59,013 nt of DNA, from positions 1-59,013 of the forward strand of contig CAISLN010000059.1 of NCBI GenBank assembly GCA_903886275.1. Reading direction: 5' to 3'. Below the pieces are notes generated by a model that was not told where the DNA came from, did not search any database, and worked only from the letters and a program-made list of their open reading frames with translations. The DNA is from an uncultured beta proteobacterium. Its GTDB lineage: Bacteria > Pseudomonadota > Gammaproteobacteria > Burkholderiales > Burkholderiaceae_C. Position 1 is the first letter of the stretch, and every line of letters starts with the position of its first letter. The position numbers and the translations under genes are program-made. This document shows positions 43,136-52,277 of this stretch, in pieces.

Positions 43136-44296
43136 ATGTCATTGAATCCCGTGATTTCCTTGCTGGGCCGGCGTCTGCGTCTGGCCGTTGTGGGCGGTGG
43201 CCCCGGCTCTTTTATCGGCGCCATGCACCGCCAGGCCGCGCGCATCGATGACCGCTACGAGCTGGTTGCCGCATGCCTGTCGTCGAATGCCGAACGATCG
43301 GTGCAGGCCGGGCGCGAACTCGGCCTGCAGGCTGAACGCTGCTATGCCGACGGATTGGCCTTGATCACGGGTGAGTCGGCCCGTGCAGATGGCGCCGACG
43401 TGCTAGCCATCATGACGCCCAACGACAGCCACTTCTCATTCTCCATGGCCGCCCTGAATGCGGGCATGGACGTCATTTGCGACAAGCCCATGACCAACAC
43501 GCTGGATGAGGCGCAAGCCTTGCTGCAAAAGGTTCGCAGCAGCGGTCTGGTGTTTTGCCTGACGCACAACTACACCGGTTACCCCATGGTGCGCCAGGCG
43601 CGCGCCATGGTGGCCGCGGGCGAGCTGGGTGAGATCCGCTTGGTGCAGGTGGAATATGTTCAAGGTGGCCGCTCACAGCCCGGCGTCTCGCGCTCACCCT
43701 GGAAGGACGACGCGGCGCGCGGCGGCCCCTCCTTGGTGATGGGCGATATCGGCAGCCATGCGCACAATCTGCTGCGCTTTGTCACTGGGCTGGAAGTGGA
43801 ACAGGTGGCGGCGGAGGTCGGCACTGTGGTGCCTACGCGCATGACGCATGATTTTGCTGGTGCCATGCTGCGCATGAACAACGGCGCACGCGGCAGTTTC
43901 TGGGTCACGCAGGCGGCAACCGGTGTGGAAAATGCGCTGCGCATACGCGTCAGCGGCGCGCTTGGCACGTTGGAGTGGCAGCAGGAAGTTCCGCAGCTTC
44001 TCAGCCTCAAGCCGCATGGCGCACCGGCGCAGACGCGCACTCCCAACGGTCCCGGTACCCTGCCCCTGTCAGCGTACTCTTCGCGTATCGTGGCCGGTCA
44101 TCCAGAAGGTTTTCACGAGTGCTTTGCAAACATCTATTCGGATGCGGCGCAGGCGATTGCTGCGCGCCGTGCGGGCAAGCCGACCGAGCCGCTGGCCCTG
44201 CACTTCCCCAATGCAACCGATGGCTTGCTGGGCCTGCAATTTGTCGATGCGGTGATCCGTTCTAACGCGCGCGATGGAGCGTGGACGGTGGTTTAG
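43136..44296 (+). CDS. Gfo/Idh/MocA-family oxidoreductase
   Basis: 386 residues. The N-terminal NAD(P)-binding fold (LRLAVVGGGPGSFIGAMHRQ) carries the family motif around VICDKPMTNTLDEAQ, with the Lys of the EKP/DKP motif. The C-terminal domain has GDIGSHAHNLLRFVTGLE with the catalytic-region His. These enzymes oxidise sugars, inositols and their derivatives. No partner gene adjoins it, but the pentose pathway 0.6 kb downstream makes a sugar substrate plausible. It could also supply the missing sugar-acid step, which is speculative. Confidence 0.88.
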   Translation: MSLNPVISLLGRRLRLAVVGGGPGSFIGAMHRQAARIDDRYELVAACLSSNAERSVQAGRELGLQAERCYADGLALITGESARADGADVLAIMTPNDSHFSFSMAALNAGMDVICDKPMTNTLDEAQALLQKVRSSGLVFCLTHNYTGYPMVRQARAMVAAGELGEIRLVQVEYVQGGRSQPGVSRSPWKDDAARGGPSLVMGDIGSHAHNLLRFVTGLEVEQVAAEVGTVVPTRMTHDFAGAMLRMNNGARGSFWVTQAATGVENALRIRVSGALGTLEWQQEVPQLLSLKPHGAPAQTRTPNGPGTLPLSAYSSRIVAGHPEGFHECFANIYSDAAQAIAARRAGKPTEPLALHFPNATDGLLGLQFVDAVIRSNARDGAWTVV

Positions 44297-44298
44297 AT

Positions 44299-44682
44299 TT
44301 AGGCTTGTACGGGCGTGCATAGCTCGATCAAAAATCCGTTGGGGTCAGCGACATAGGCGATGGTCTGGCCCCATGGCATCTGTTTTGGGTCCTGGATTTT
44401 TTCTGCGCCCGCTGCCAGCGCCTGTGCCATGGCGACAGTCACGTCTTCGGTGACCAGGGCAATTTCAAAACAAGGTGCTTTAGCATCGGCTGCCGTTGGG
44501 CGCTTGCCCATTTGTTGCAGCATGGCGTGCGAACAAAAGGCCAGGCTGGTGCTGCCTGTATCCAACTCGCCATAGTTCCCTGATTCGTGAATGAACTTGG
44601 GCTGCAAACCGAATGCAGCGGTGTAAAAGGCGACCGTTTTGCGCACGTCTTGAACGTACAAAATTGTGTATCCCAGTTGCAT
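44299..44682 (-). CDS. VOC-family (glyoxalase/bleomycin-resistance) protein
   Basis: 127 residues, two beta-alpha-beta-beta-beta modules: LGYTILYVQDVRKTVAFYTA and CFEIALVTEDVTVAMAQALA, ending IAYVADPNGFLIELCTPV with the metal-ligand Glu. VOC proteins include glyoxalase I, dioxygenases and antibiotic-binding proteins; no specific role can be given. It converges with the oxidoreductase gene with two bases between stops. Confidence 0.87.
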   Translation of the reverse strand: MQLGYTILYVQDVRKTVAFYTAAFGLQPKFIHESGNYGELDTGSTSLAFCSHAMLQQMGKRPTAADAKAPCFEIALVTEDVTVAMAQALAAGAEKIQDPKQMPWGQTIAYVADPNGFLIELCTPVQA

Positions 44683-44835
44683 GAAAATGGCTCCTTAGAG
44701 TTGCTAGTGCCACAGCATAGCCCGCGCAGCCCTGACCTGAGCAAACCCTATACAAGCACTATTGCTGTGGTGGCCCGCTAGCTTGGCCCGCGAGTTTTGC
44801 AGCAAAAATGCCGTTAGAGGTTCGAAGTGAACCCT

Positions 44836-44862
44836 GCTGGTGCCGCGTTCAGCGGCACCAGC
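44836..44862 (-). terminator. Strong hairpin downstream of the keto-deoxy-acid dehydratase gene
   Basis: A perfect 11-bp stem (GCTGGTGCCGC/GCGGCACCAGC) with a five-base loop, 10 bases beyond the minus-strand stop. It lacks a T-run in that direction; on the plus strand GTTTT follows. It is probably the end of the pentose operon transcript or an RNA-stabilising hairpin. Confidence 0.55.
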
Positions 44863-44872
44863 GTTTTGCCGT

Positions 44873-45802
44873 TTATTTTCCCCAGCGCAGCACCAGCGGG
44901 TCTAGCCGTTTCGCGGTTTCAATCAGCCCAGCCCTTGTGTCCGGATGCATGGATGGAAGCGGATGGCGCGGTGCCTCGCAGGCAATCACACCGCCCTCTT
45001 GCATCAAGGCCTTGGCCGCGAGCAGACCGCATTGGCGGTTCTCGTAGTTGATCAGCGGCAGCCATTCCTGGTAGGCCTGCACTGCGTCTTCGCGCCGTCC
45101 TGCGGCATAGGCGTCCACGATTTTTCGGATGCCGTCGGGGAAGCCGCCACCGGTCATGGCGCCGGTCGCTCCTGCATCCAGATCGGGCATCAGCGTGATG
45201 GCCTCTTCGCCATCCCAGGGGCCTTCGATGGCAGCGCCACCCAAGCGGATCAGCTCGCGCAGTTTGGAGGCTGCACCGGCCGTTTCGATCTTGAAGTAGG
45301 ACACCTGTTCAATCTCTTGGGCCATGCGCGCCAGAAACGCGGCGCTCAGAACCGTTCCGCTGGCCGGTGCGTCCTGGATCATGATCGGAATAGAGATGGC
45401 GTCGGACACCGCCTGGTAGAAGCTGTGGATTTGCGGCTCGGGCACGCGGAAGGTGGCGCCGTGATACGGCGGCATCACCATCACCATGGACGCACCCAGG
45501 TCCTGCGCTTGGCGGCTGCGCTCGGCACAGACGAGTGAGCTGAAATGCGTGGTGGTGACGATGACCGGCACGCGTCCCGCCACATGCTCCAGCATGGTCT
45601 TTGTCAGCAACTCGCGTTCGGCGTCCGAGAGCACAAACTGCTCGGAGAAGTTGGCCAGGATGCACAGGCCGTTGGAGCCGGCATCGATCATGAAATCGAC
45701 GCAACGCTTTTGGCTATCCAGATCGAGCGCGCCGTTCTCAGAAAAGGTGGTGGGCACCACCGGAAAAACGCCCTTGTAGCGTGGTGACAGTCGGGTGTTC
45801 AT
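44873..45802 (-). CDS. Dihydrodipicolinate-synthase-family 2-keto-3-deoxy-sugar-acid dehydratase (L-2-keto-3-deoxyarabonate dehydratase-like)
   Basis: 309-residue TIM barrel of the DHDPS superfamily, with the Schiff-base Lys in VSYFKIET. The typical DHDPS GTTGE and YNxP motifs are replaced by ILANFSEQF and IMIQDAPASGT, which is how I recall the arabonate-pathway dehydratases (AraD of Azospirillum). It would convert L-2-keto-3-deoxyarabonate to 2,5-dioxopentanoate. AAGGA precedes the ATG. Last gene of the minus-strand unit, with only eight bases to the ALDH stop. Confidence 0.85.
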   Translation of the reverse strand: MNTRLSPRYKGVFPVVPTTFSENGALDLDSQKRCVDFMIDAGSNGLCILANFSEQFVLSDAERELLTKTMLEHVAGRVPVIVTTTHFSSLVCAERSRQAQDLGASMVMVMPPYHGATFRVPEPQIHSFYQAVSDAISIPIMIQDAPASGTVLSAAFLARMAQEIEQVSYFKIETAGAASKLRELIRLGGAAIEGPWDGEEAITLMPDLDAGATGAMTGGGFPDGIRKIVDAYAAGRREDAVQAYQEWLPLINYENRQCGLLAAKALMQEGGVIACEAPRHPLPSMHPDTRAGLIETAKRLDPLVLRWGK

Positions 45803-45810
45803 GTTCGTCC

Positions 45811-47250
45811 TTACATGCCGGTATAGGAAGTCTTCACCACCGTGAAAAACTCCTGCGCATAGCGACCCTGCTCGCGCGGGCCGTAGCTCGAACCCTTGCG
45901 TCCGCCAAAGGGCACGTGGTAGTCCACACCGGCGGTGGGCAGGTTCACCATCACCATGCCGGCCTGCGAATGGCGTTTGAAATGCGTGGCGTATTTGAGG
46001 CTGCTGGTGGCGATGCCGGCAGACAGGCCGAAGGGCGTGTTGTTGGCCTCTGCCAGTGCGGCTTCATAGTCTTTCACGCGGAGGATGCTGGCCACCGGGC
46101 CGAACACTTCTTCGCGGTTGATGCGCATGGCGGAGGTGGTGTCGGTGATGAGCGCTGGCTGCATGTAGAAACCTTCGGTGCTGCGTTGCAGGCGCTCGCC
46201 GCCGCAAACCAACGTACCGCCTTCGCTTTGCGCAATGGCCACATAGCCCAGGTCCTGCTCCAGTTGCGCAAGAGATGCCACCGGTCCGATGTCGATACCG
46301 GCCTCCAGCGCATCGCCAATTTTCAGCGTCGCCATGCGGGCCTTCATGCCTTCCACGAACTTTGCGTAAATGCCTTCGGTGACGATCAAGCGGCTAGCCG
46401 CGGTGCAGCGCTGGCCGGTGGAGAAGAAGGCGCTTTGCACGCTGAGCTCCACGGCCTGTGCCAGGTTCGCGTCGTCCAGAATCACCTGCGGGTTTTTGCC
46501 GCCCATTTCCAGCTGGAATTTTTTGAGGCTGCTGGCGCACTGCAGGGCAATGCGGTTGCCCACGGCCTGCGAGCCGGTGAAGCTGATGGCATCGATGCCG
46601 GGGTGGGTGACCAGCGGGTCGCCGATGACGCTGCCTCGGCCCATCACCAGGTTGAACACGCCTGCCGGAATACCGCTGCGGCTGATGATTTCGGCCAGCG
46701 CCCAGGCGCAGCCCGGCACCAGATCGGCCGGCTTGAACACCACGCAATTGCCATAGGCCAGGGCCGGTGCAATCTTCCACGCGGGGATGGCGATGGGGAA
46801 ATTCCAGGGCGTGATGATGCCGATCACACCGAGTGGTTCGCGCGTGACTTCCACACCAATGCCGGGGCGCACCGATGGAAGTATTTCACCGGCCAAACGC
46901 AAACATTCACCGGCAAAGAACTTGAAAATATTGCCGGCCCGTGCCGCTTCGCCAATGCCCTCGGGCTTGGTCTTGCCCTCTTCACGGGCCAGCAGCGTGC
47001 CCAGCTCTTCGCGCCGCGCCAGGATTTCGGTGCCTATCTTGTCCAGCGCATCGGCACGCGTCTGAATGCCAGAGATCGACCAACCCGCAAAGGCCGCCCG
47101 TGCCGCCTGCACTGCCTCGTCCAGTTGCGCGGCGGTGGCTTGTGTGTAATGCCCCTGCACGTCCGCCGTGTTGGAGGGGTTGATGTTGGGCGTAGTGGCT
47201 TGGCCTGCCACCCATTCGCCGTTGATCAGGTTCTTGTGTTCTTGAGTCAT
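45811..47250 (-). CDS. Aldehyde dehydrogenase, 2-oxoglutarate semialdehyde (2,5-dioxovalerate) dehydrogenase-like
   Basis: 479 residues. GVIGIITPWNFPIAIPAWKI (NAD site), FTGSQAVGNRIAL, the general-base Glu in LEMGGKNPQVI, and the catalytic Cys in STGQRCTAASR. The position next to the keto-deoxy-acid dehydratase points to oxidation of 2,5-dioxopentanoate to 2-oxoglutarate, the last step of the pathway. The ribosome site is weak. Confidence 0.88.
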   Translation of the reverse strand: MTQEHKNLINGEWVAGQATTPNINPSNTADVQGHYTQATAAQLDEAVQAARAAFAGWSISGIQTRADALDKIGTEILARREELGTLLAREEGKTKPEGIGEAARAGNIFKFFAGECLRLAGEILPSVRPGIGVEVTREPLGVIGIITPWNFPIAIPAWKIAPALAYGNCVVFKPADLVPGCAWALAEIISRSGIPAGVFNLVMGRGSVIGDPLVTHPGIDAISFTGSQAVGNRIALQCASSLKKFQLEMGGKNPQVILDDANLAQAVELSVQSAFFSTGQRCTAASRLIVTEGIYAKFVEGMKARMATLKIGDALEAGIDIGPVASLAQLEQDLGYVAIAQSEGGTLVCGGERLQRSTEGFYMQPALITDTTSAMRINREEVFGPVASILRVKDYEAALAEANNTPFGLSAGIATSSLKYATHFKRHSQAGMVMVNLPTAGVDYHVPFGGRKGSSYGPREQGRYAQEFFTVVKTSYTGM

Positions 47251-47281
47251 TCAGTGCTTTATGAAATTCAATCCGGGCCGG

Positions 47282-49006
47282 TCAATGCGAATCGCGCGGG
47301 ATCCCGGCGCCACTGCCGCCCACCAAAAAGTCCAGGTCGGCACCCAGGTGCGCCTGCTGCACGGTTTCCACATACAGTTTCTGGTAACCGCGCTTGGGCG
47401 TCTCGGGCGCCACCCACAGCTTGCGTCGTTCTGCCAATATCTCGTCGCTCACCTCCAGATGCAGGCGCCGACCGGCCACATCGAGTTCAATCATGTCGCC
47501 GTTTTGCACCAGGGCCAGCGTGCCACCGGCCGCCGCTTCGGGCGAGGTGTGCAGCACGACCGTGCCATAGGCGGTGCCGCTCATGCGGCCGTCGCTGATG
47601 CGCACCATGTCGGTAATGCCTTTTTTCAGCACCTTGGGTGGCAGCGGCATATTGCCCACCTCGGCCATGCCGGGGTAGCCGCGCGGGCCGCAGTTTTTGA
47701 GCACCATGACGCAGTGCTCGTCCACGTCCAGGTCGTCGCTGTCGATGCGCGCATGCAGGTCTTCGATGTTCTCAAACACCACGGCGCGGCCACGGTGCTG
47801 CAGCAAATGGGCCGAGGCCGCCGAGGGCTTGATCACCGCGCCGTTCGGTGCCAGATTGCCGCGCAACACGGCAATGCCGGCGTCCTTCATAAAGGGCTCT
47901 TCCGGCGTCTTGATGACTTCGCGGTTGTAGCAAGGCGCCTGGGCGATGTTCTCTCCGATGGTCTTGCCGTTGGCCGTCAACGCTTCGGTGTGCAGCAGGT
48001 TCTGGATCTCGCGCATCACGGCCGGCAGGCCACCGGCGTAGTAAAAATCTTCCATCAGAAACTTGCCCGAGGGCTGCAGGTTCAAGAGGCAAGGCACCTG
48101 CGCGCCCAGCTTGTCCCAGTCGTCCAGATTGAGCTGGATGCCCATGCGCCCTGCTATCGCAATCAGGTGGATCACCGCGTTGGTGGAGCCGCCAATCGCC
48201 GCGTTGGTGCGGATGGCGTTCTCAAAGGCTTCGCGCGTCAGGATTTGCGACATCTTGATGTCCTGTTCCACCATCTCGACAATGCGCCGGCCGCTCATCT
48301 GCGCCAGGCGATTGCGGCGGGTGTCGGCGGCGGGGATGGCGGCGTTTTCGGGCAGGGACATGCCGAGTGCTTCGACCATGCTGGCCATGGTGCTGGCCGT
48401 GCCCATGGTCATGCAGTTGCCCTTGGAGCGGTGCATGTCGGACTCGGCAGCGGTGAAGTCGGCCATGGTCATCTCACCGGCACGCACCATTTCCGACATT
48501 TGCCAGACACCGGTGCCCGAGCCAATGTCCTTGCCACGGAACTTGCCATTGAGCATGGGGCCGCCGGAGATGCCAATGGTCGGCAGGTCGCAGCTGGCCG
48601 CGCCCATCAACAGCGAGGGCGTGGTCTTGTCGCAGCCCATCAAGAGCACCACGCCGTCAATCGGGTTGCCGCGAATGCTTTCTTCCACGTCCATGCTGGC
48701 CAGGTTGCGAAACAGCATGGCGGTGGGGCGCAGTTGGGTCTCGCCCAGCGACATGACGGGGAATTCCAGCGGGAAGCCACCGGCCTCATACACGCCGCGC
48801 TTCACAAACTCGGCCAGCTCCCGGAAGTGGCCGTTGCAGGGGGTCAGCTCGCTCCAGGTGTTGCAGATGCCGATGACCGGGCGCCCGTCGAGCTCGTCGT
48901 GCGGATAGCCCTGGTTCTTGATCCAGCTGCGGTGCACAAAGCCGTCCTTGTCGTTGCGGCCAAACCAGGCCTGGCTGCGGCGAAAGGGGTATTTTTTGGA
49001 TTCCAT
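47282..49006 (-). CDS. IlvD/Edd-family sugar-acid dehydratase (L-arabinonate dehydratase-like)
   Basis: 574 residues. The Fe-S cluster cysteines are in GICNTWSELTPCNGH, LLMGCDKTTPSLLM and GNCMTMGTASTM; the substrate region is GRMSGTAYGTVVLH. IlvD/Edd enzymes remove water from dihydroxy acids. The length and the pathway context match pentonate dehydratases of the oxidative arabinose/xylose route. The ATG at 49006 follows GAGGA at proper distance; the frame is open further upstream but lacks this signal. First gene of the minus-strand unit. Confidence 0.9.
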   Translation of the reverse strand: MESKKYPFRRSQAWFGRNDKDGFVHRSWIKNQGYPHDELDGRPVIGICNTWSELTPCNGHFRELAEFVKRGVYEAGGFPLEFPVMSLGETQLRPTAMLFRNLASMDVEESIRGNPIDGVVLLMGCDKTTPSLLMGAASCDLPTIGISGGPMLNGKFRGKDIGSGTGVWQMSEMVRAGEMTMADFTAAESDMHRSKGNCMTMGTASTMASMVEALGMSLPENAAIPAADTRRNRLAQMSGRRIVEMVEQDIKMSQILTREAFENAIRTNAAIGGSTNAVIHLIAIAGRMGIQLNLDDWDKLGAQVPCLLNLQPSGKFLMEDFYYAGGLPAVMREIQNLLHTEALTANGKTIGENIAQAPCYNREVIKTPEEPFMKDAGIAVLRGNLAPNGAVIKPSAASAHLLQHRGRAVVFENIEDLHARIDSDDLDVDEHCVMVLKNCGPRGYPGMAEVGNMPLPPKVLKKGITDMVRISDGRMSGTAYGTVVLHTSPEAAAGGTLALVQNGDMIELDVAGRRLHLEVSDEILAERRKLWVAPETPKRGYQKLYVETVQQAHLGADLDFLVGGSGAGIPRDSH

Positions 49007-49085
49007 ACTGTCGTCCTCTTGTGTGTGTTTTTTGCGGTGCGATGAGCCTTTGGCTCTTGACAAAGGGCATCCTAACCATGCACAT

Positions 49086-49109
49086 TGATAAAGGAAAATC
49101 AAGTTATCA
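49086..49109. promoter_or_regulatory. Dyad in the divergent pentose-pathway promoter region
   Basis: TGATAA and TTATCA at 49086-49091 and 49104-49109 form an inverted repeat with a 12-base spacer, between the dehydratase and sugar dehydrogenase starts. A TTGACA hexamer lies at 49114-49119. No regulator gene adjoins it, so the binder is unknown. Confidence 0.4.
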
Positions 49110-49149
49110 GTGTTTGACATATACAAATTGCAATAGATCAGGAATTCGC

Positions 49150-49938
49150 ATGGCATCCCTCCCCCCCCTCTCCACCCAACTCGCCCATTACCCCAGCCTG
49201 CAAGGCCAGCGCGTCTTCATCACCGGCGGCGGCACCGGCATAGGTGCTGCCATGGTCGAAGCCTTTGCCCAGCAGGGTGCGCAGGTCGCCTTTGTGGACT
49301 TCGCCCAAACCGAGAGCCTGGCCCTGGTCGAAAAAATCGCCGCTGCCGGCCATGTGAAACCTTGGTTTTGCCATTGCGATGTGCGCGATGTGGCCGCGCT
49401 GCAAAAGGCCGTGGCCGATGCGACAGCCGCCCTGGGCGACTTCGCCACCCTCATCAACAACGTGGCGCGCGATGACCGCCACACGCTGGAATCGGTCACG
49501 CCCGAATACTGGGAAGAGCGCATGGCGGTGAACCAGCGCCCGGCCTTTTTCGCCATCCAGGCGATAGTCCCCGGAATGAAGCGCCTGGGCTTTGGTTCCA
49601 TCATCAACTTTGGCTCCACCGGTTGGCAAACCAAGGGCAGCACCTACCCCTGCTACGCCATCGCCAAGTCGGCCGTCAACGGCCTGACACGCGGCCTGGC
49701 CGGCAGCCTCGGGCAGGACCGCATCCGCGTCAACACGATCTCGCCGGGCTGGGTGATGACCGAGCGCCAAATTGCGATGTGGCTCAACGAAGAAGGCGAA
49801 AAAGAGATCCAGCGCAACCAATGCCTGCCCGACAAACTGCAACCCTCGGACGTGGCGCGCATGGCGCTGTTTCTGGCATCAGACGACGGTGCCATGTGCA
49901 CCGCGCAGGAGTTCAAGGTGGACGCGGGCTGGAACTGA
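49150..49938 (+). CDS. SDR-family sugar 1-dehydrogenase (arabinose/galactose/xylose dehydrogenase-like)
   Basis: 262 residues. Cofactor motif ITGGGTGIGAAMVEAF, LINNVARDDRHTLE, the catalytic Ser region NFGSTGWQTKG and Tyr-Lys in CYAIAKSAVNG, and the C-terminal ISPGWVMTERQIAMWL typical of sugar dehydrogenases. It would oxidise the aldose to its lactone, the first step of the pathway whose later steps are on the opposite strand. AGGAA precedes the ATG at 49150. The exact sugar (L-arabinose, D-xylose or D-galactose) cannot be decided here. Confidence 0.87.
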   Translation: MASLPPLSTQLAHYPSLQGQRVFITGGGTGIGAAMVEAFAQQGAQVAFVDFAQTESLALVEKIAAAGHVKPWFCHCDVRDVAALQKAVADATAALGDFATLINNVARDDRHTLESVTPEYWEERMAVNQRPAFFAIQAIVPGMKRLGFGSIINFGSTGWQTKGSTYPCYAIAKSAVNGLTRGLAGSLGQDRIRVNTISPGWVMTERQIAMWLNEEGEKEIQRNQCLPDKLQPSDVARMALFLASDDGAMCTAQEFKVDAGWN

Positions 49939-50002
49939 TCTTCACTGCGGACCGCTTGGTGCCGACAGGGCCGAGGGCCAGGTATTTCTGGCTGCCAAGC
50001 AA

Positions 50003-51430
50003 TCACTTGTGAGCGGTATTGTTTTCGCTGGGGATGTCCGCCGGTAGCCCTTTTCCCAAGGGCAAGGTGACCGTGACGACCAGCCCTGGCTTCGCATCCT
50101 CGAGCCAGATTTCGCCACCGTGACCTTGCACAATTTCGCGAACGATGGACAGGCCCAGCCCGCTACCCGTGTAGTCTCCACCAGCTAGACGGTAGAACCG
50201 CAGGAAGACCCGCTCACGAAACTCGGCGGGAATGCCCGGCCCGTTGTCGATGACCCGGACTCTAGCAAGCCCTGCGTTTTCCGGGGCCCGGTCTACGGCC
50301 ACAGAGACCACCCCGTTTTGCGGCGTGTAACGCAGCGCGTTGTCCACCAGATTGGCGATCAGCTCACGCAGCAAAACCGGGTTTCCGGCGACAACGAGCG
50401 GTGCGCTGTCACCTTCGAAGCCGAGGTCAATGCCCTTGCGCGCTGCCAGCGGTAGCAACTCAATCACCATGTCGCGGGCCACGGCGCCTATATCGACCGC
50501 CTGGCGGGCCAGCATCAGGCCGTTGATGGGCTCGGCACGTGACAGCGATAGCAGCTGGTTGGTCAGGCGGATGGCACTGCCAAGGCTGCGGTGCAAAGCC
50601 TCAATCGCCGGTCGGCTCTCGCGCTCCGAGCGCTGGCGCAGGGCGTATTCGGCCTGCGTATTGAGCACCGCGAGCGGCGTTCGCAGTTGGTGCGCCGCAT
50701 CGGTGATGAAGCGCCGACGTGCCTCCAGCATGGCGCCAATGCGCTCCATGTGCAGGTTGATGGCTTCGACCAAGGGCTTGACTTCGTGCGGCACGTCCAG
50801 GGCGTTGATGGGTGTCAGGTCGTCCTCGGGTCGCTCGCGTATCGCCTGCCCCAGGTTGTCGATCGGCTTGACGGCAATGATGGTTGCGAACAGCGCAACG
50901 GCCAGCGCGACGATGATGAGCAGCGCCTTGCGCGCCACTTCGCGCAGGAAGAGGTGCCGCACAACCTCCTGACGGGTGTTGGTGGTTTCTCCGATGATGA
51001 CCATCACCGGCTTGGGAAATTCGGCCCGGTACAGCGGCTTGAGCATGGCGCCCAAGCGCAGTTGCTGGCCCTTGAAATGACCGTCATAGAAAACCGGGCT
51101 GTTGGGCGAAATGTGAGCCGGCAGCGGCAAGTCCTCGTAACCGGTGATCGCCTTCTCGCCGGGGATGCCGATGCTGTAGAAAATGCGGTCTGAACTGCCG
51201 GCCTCGAAAAGCTCAAGTGCCGAATAGGGAATGTCAACGACGACCCCGGTCTCGGTGGCAAAAACCCGCTCCGCAATGCCCTTGACCGAAGCCGACAGCG
51301 AGCGGTCGTAAGCCTGGTTGGCGGCTCCCAGCGCGTCGCTGTAGCTGAACCAGGCGTCCACCGCAAGCAGCACCGAAAGGACACCGAACAGCCAGATGGC
51401 GATCCGGCGCTTGAGGCCTTGCGCTTTCAA
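50003..51430 (-). CDS. Sensor histidine kinase (TctE/QseC-like)
   Basis: 475 residues. N-terminal membrane helix (IAIWLFGVLSVLLAVDAWF), a periplasmic sensor of about 130 residues of the 2CSK/TctE type, a second helix (ALLIIVALAVALFATIIAV), H-box DAAHQLRTPLAVLNTQAE, N-box LIANLVDNALRYTP, and G boxes DNGPGIPAEF and GSGLGLSIVREI. It overlaps the response regulator gene by four bases. The divergent porin and ABC genes are the likely targets, so the ligand is probably the transporter substrate, perhaps a di- or tricarboxylate or phosphorylated compound. Confidence 0.9.
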   Translation of the reverse strand: MKAQGLKRRIAIWLFGVLSVLLAVDAWFSYSDALGAANQAYDRSLSASVKGIAERVFATETGVVVDIPYSALELFEAGSSDRIFYSIGIPGEKAITGYEDLPLPAHISPNSPVFYDGHFKGQQLRLGAMLKPLYRAEFPKPVMVIIGETTNTRQEVVRHLFLREVARKALLIIVALAVALFATIIAVKPIDNLGQAIRERPEDDLTPINALDVPHEVKPLVEAINLHMERIGAMLEARRRFITDAAHQLRTPLAVLNTQAEYALRQRSERESRPAIEALHRSLGSAIRLTNQLLSLSRAEPINGLMLARQAVDIGAVARDMVIELLPLAARKGIDLGFEGDSAPLVVAGNPVLLRELIANLVDNALRYTPQNGVVSVAVDRAPENAGLARVRVIDNGPGIPAEFRERVFLRFYRLAGGDYTGSGLGLSIVREIVQGHGGEIWLEDAKPGLVVTVTLPLGKGLPADIPSENNTAHK

Positions 51431-52095
51431 TGGGCCGCCTCCTTGACCATGTAGCCCAGGCCACGCACCGTGGTGATCTGGGCGCCCGAGCCCTCCAACT
51501 TCTTGCGCAAGCGGTGAACGTAAATTTCAATCGCTTCGGGCCGCGCGTCCTGCTCCATGCTGAATATTTTTTCAAACAGGCTGTCGCGCGCCACAGGCCT
51601 GCCGACGCGGCTCAGCAAGGCCTCCAGCACGGCCAGTTCGCGCGGCGTCAGCGACAAAGGCACGCCCCTTACGCAGGGCATGCGGCTGACCAAATCGAAT
51701 GACAGATCGCCCAGCTGAATCCGCGGATTTTGTCCCGCTGAACGGCGCAACAAGGCCTTCAGCCGGGCCTCCAGTTCGGCCAGCTCGAAGGGTTTGGTCA
51801 GGTAGTCGTCGGCGCCCTGGTTGAGGCCTTTGATGCGTTCATCCACCGAGCTGCGTGCTGTAAAGATCAGCACAGGCACATGTGAGCCGCGGGCGCGCAG
51901 GCTGCGCAGCACCTCCAGACCATCCTTTCCGGGCAGTGACAGGTCGAGCAGGACACCGTCGTAATCGCCCGTCAGCAGCAGGTGCTCGGCATGGTCGCCG
52001 CGGTCGGTCACATCGACTGCATAGCCGACTTGGCGCAGGGACTTTGCCACCCACTCGCTCAGTTCGGGGTGGTCTTCGACCAGCAAAATTTTCAT
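51427..52095 (-). CDS. OmpR-family response regulator (TctD-like)
   Basis: 222 residues. Receiver with the phospho-acceptor Asp in YDGVLLDLSLPGKDGLEVL and Lys in GADDYLTKPFELAELEARL; winged-helix DNA-binding domain ending IYVHRLRKKLEGSGAQITTV. AGGAGACGATGC precedes the ATG. It precedes the kinase gene and is divergent from the porin gene by about 180 bases, where its binding sites should be. Confidence 0.92.
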   Translation of the reverse strand: MKILLVEDHPELSEWVAKSLRQVGYAVDVTDRGDHAEHLLLTGDYDGVLLDLSLPGKDGLEVLRSLRARGSHVPVLIFTARSSVDERIKGLNQGADDYLTKPFELAELEARLKALLRRSAGQNPRIQLGDLSFDLVSRMPCVRGVPLSLTPRELAVLEALLSRVGRPVARDSLFEKIFSMEQDARPEAIEIYVHRLRKKLEGSGAQITTVRGLGYMVKEAAH

Positions 52096-52277
52096 GCATC
52101 GTCTCCTTGGCCGGCTTGGGATGGAATATTTTTTGTCTGCCGGACTTCTGGGTGCTCATTCTTTCGCTTCAAGGAATCGAAAGCAAATCGAAAGCGGTTT
52201 TCTATTCAATCCGCCCTGCCCGGCACCTTGGATGCCGGGAATGAAGCTTGAAACCAAATCACAAAAAGGAGACATCC

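Noticed and set aside
45781..49045. Two plus-strand frames of about 600 codons opposite the pentose operon
   Set aside because: Antisense to the aldehyde dehydrogenase and IlvD/Edd genes, which have complete motifs and ribosome sites.
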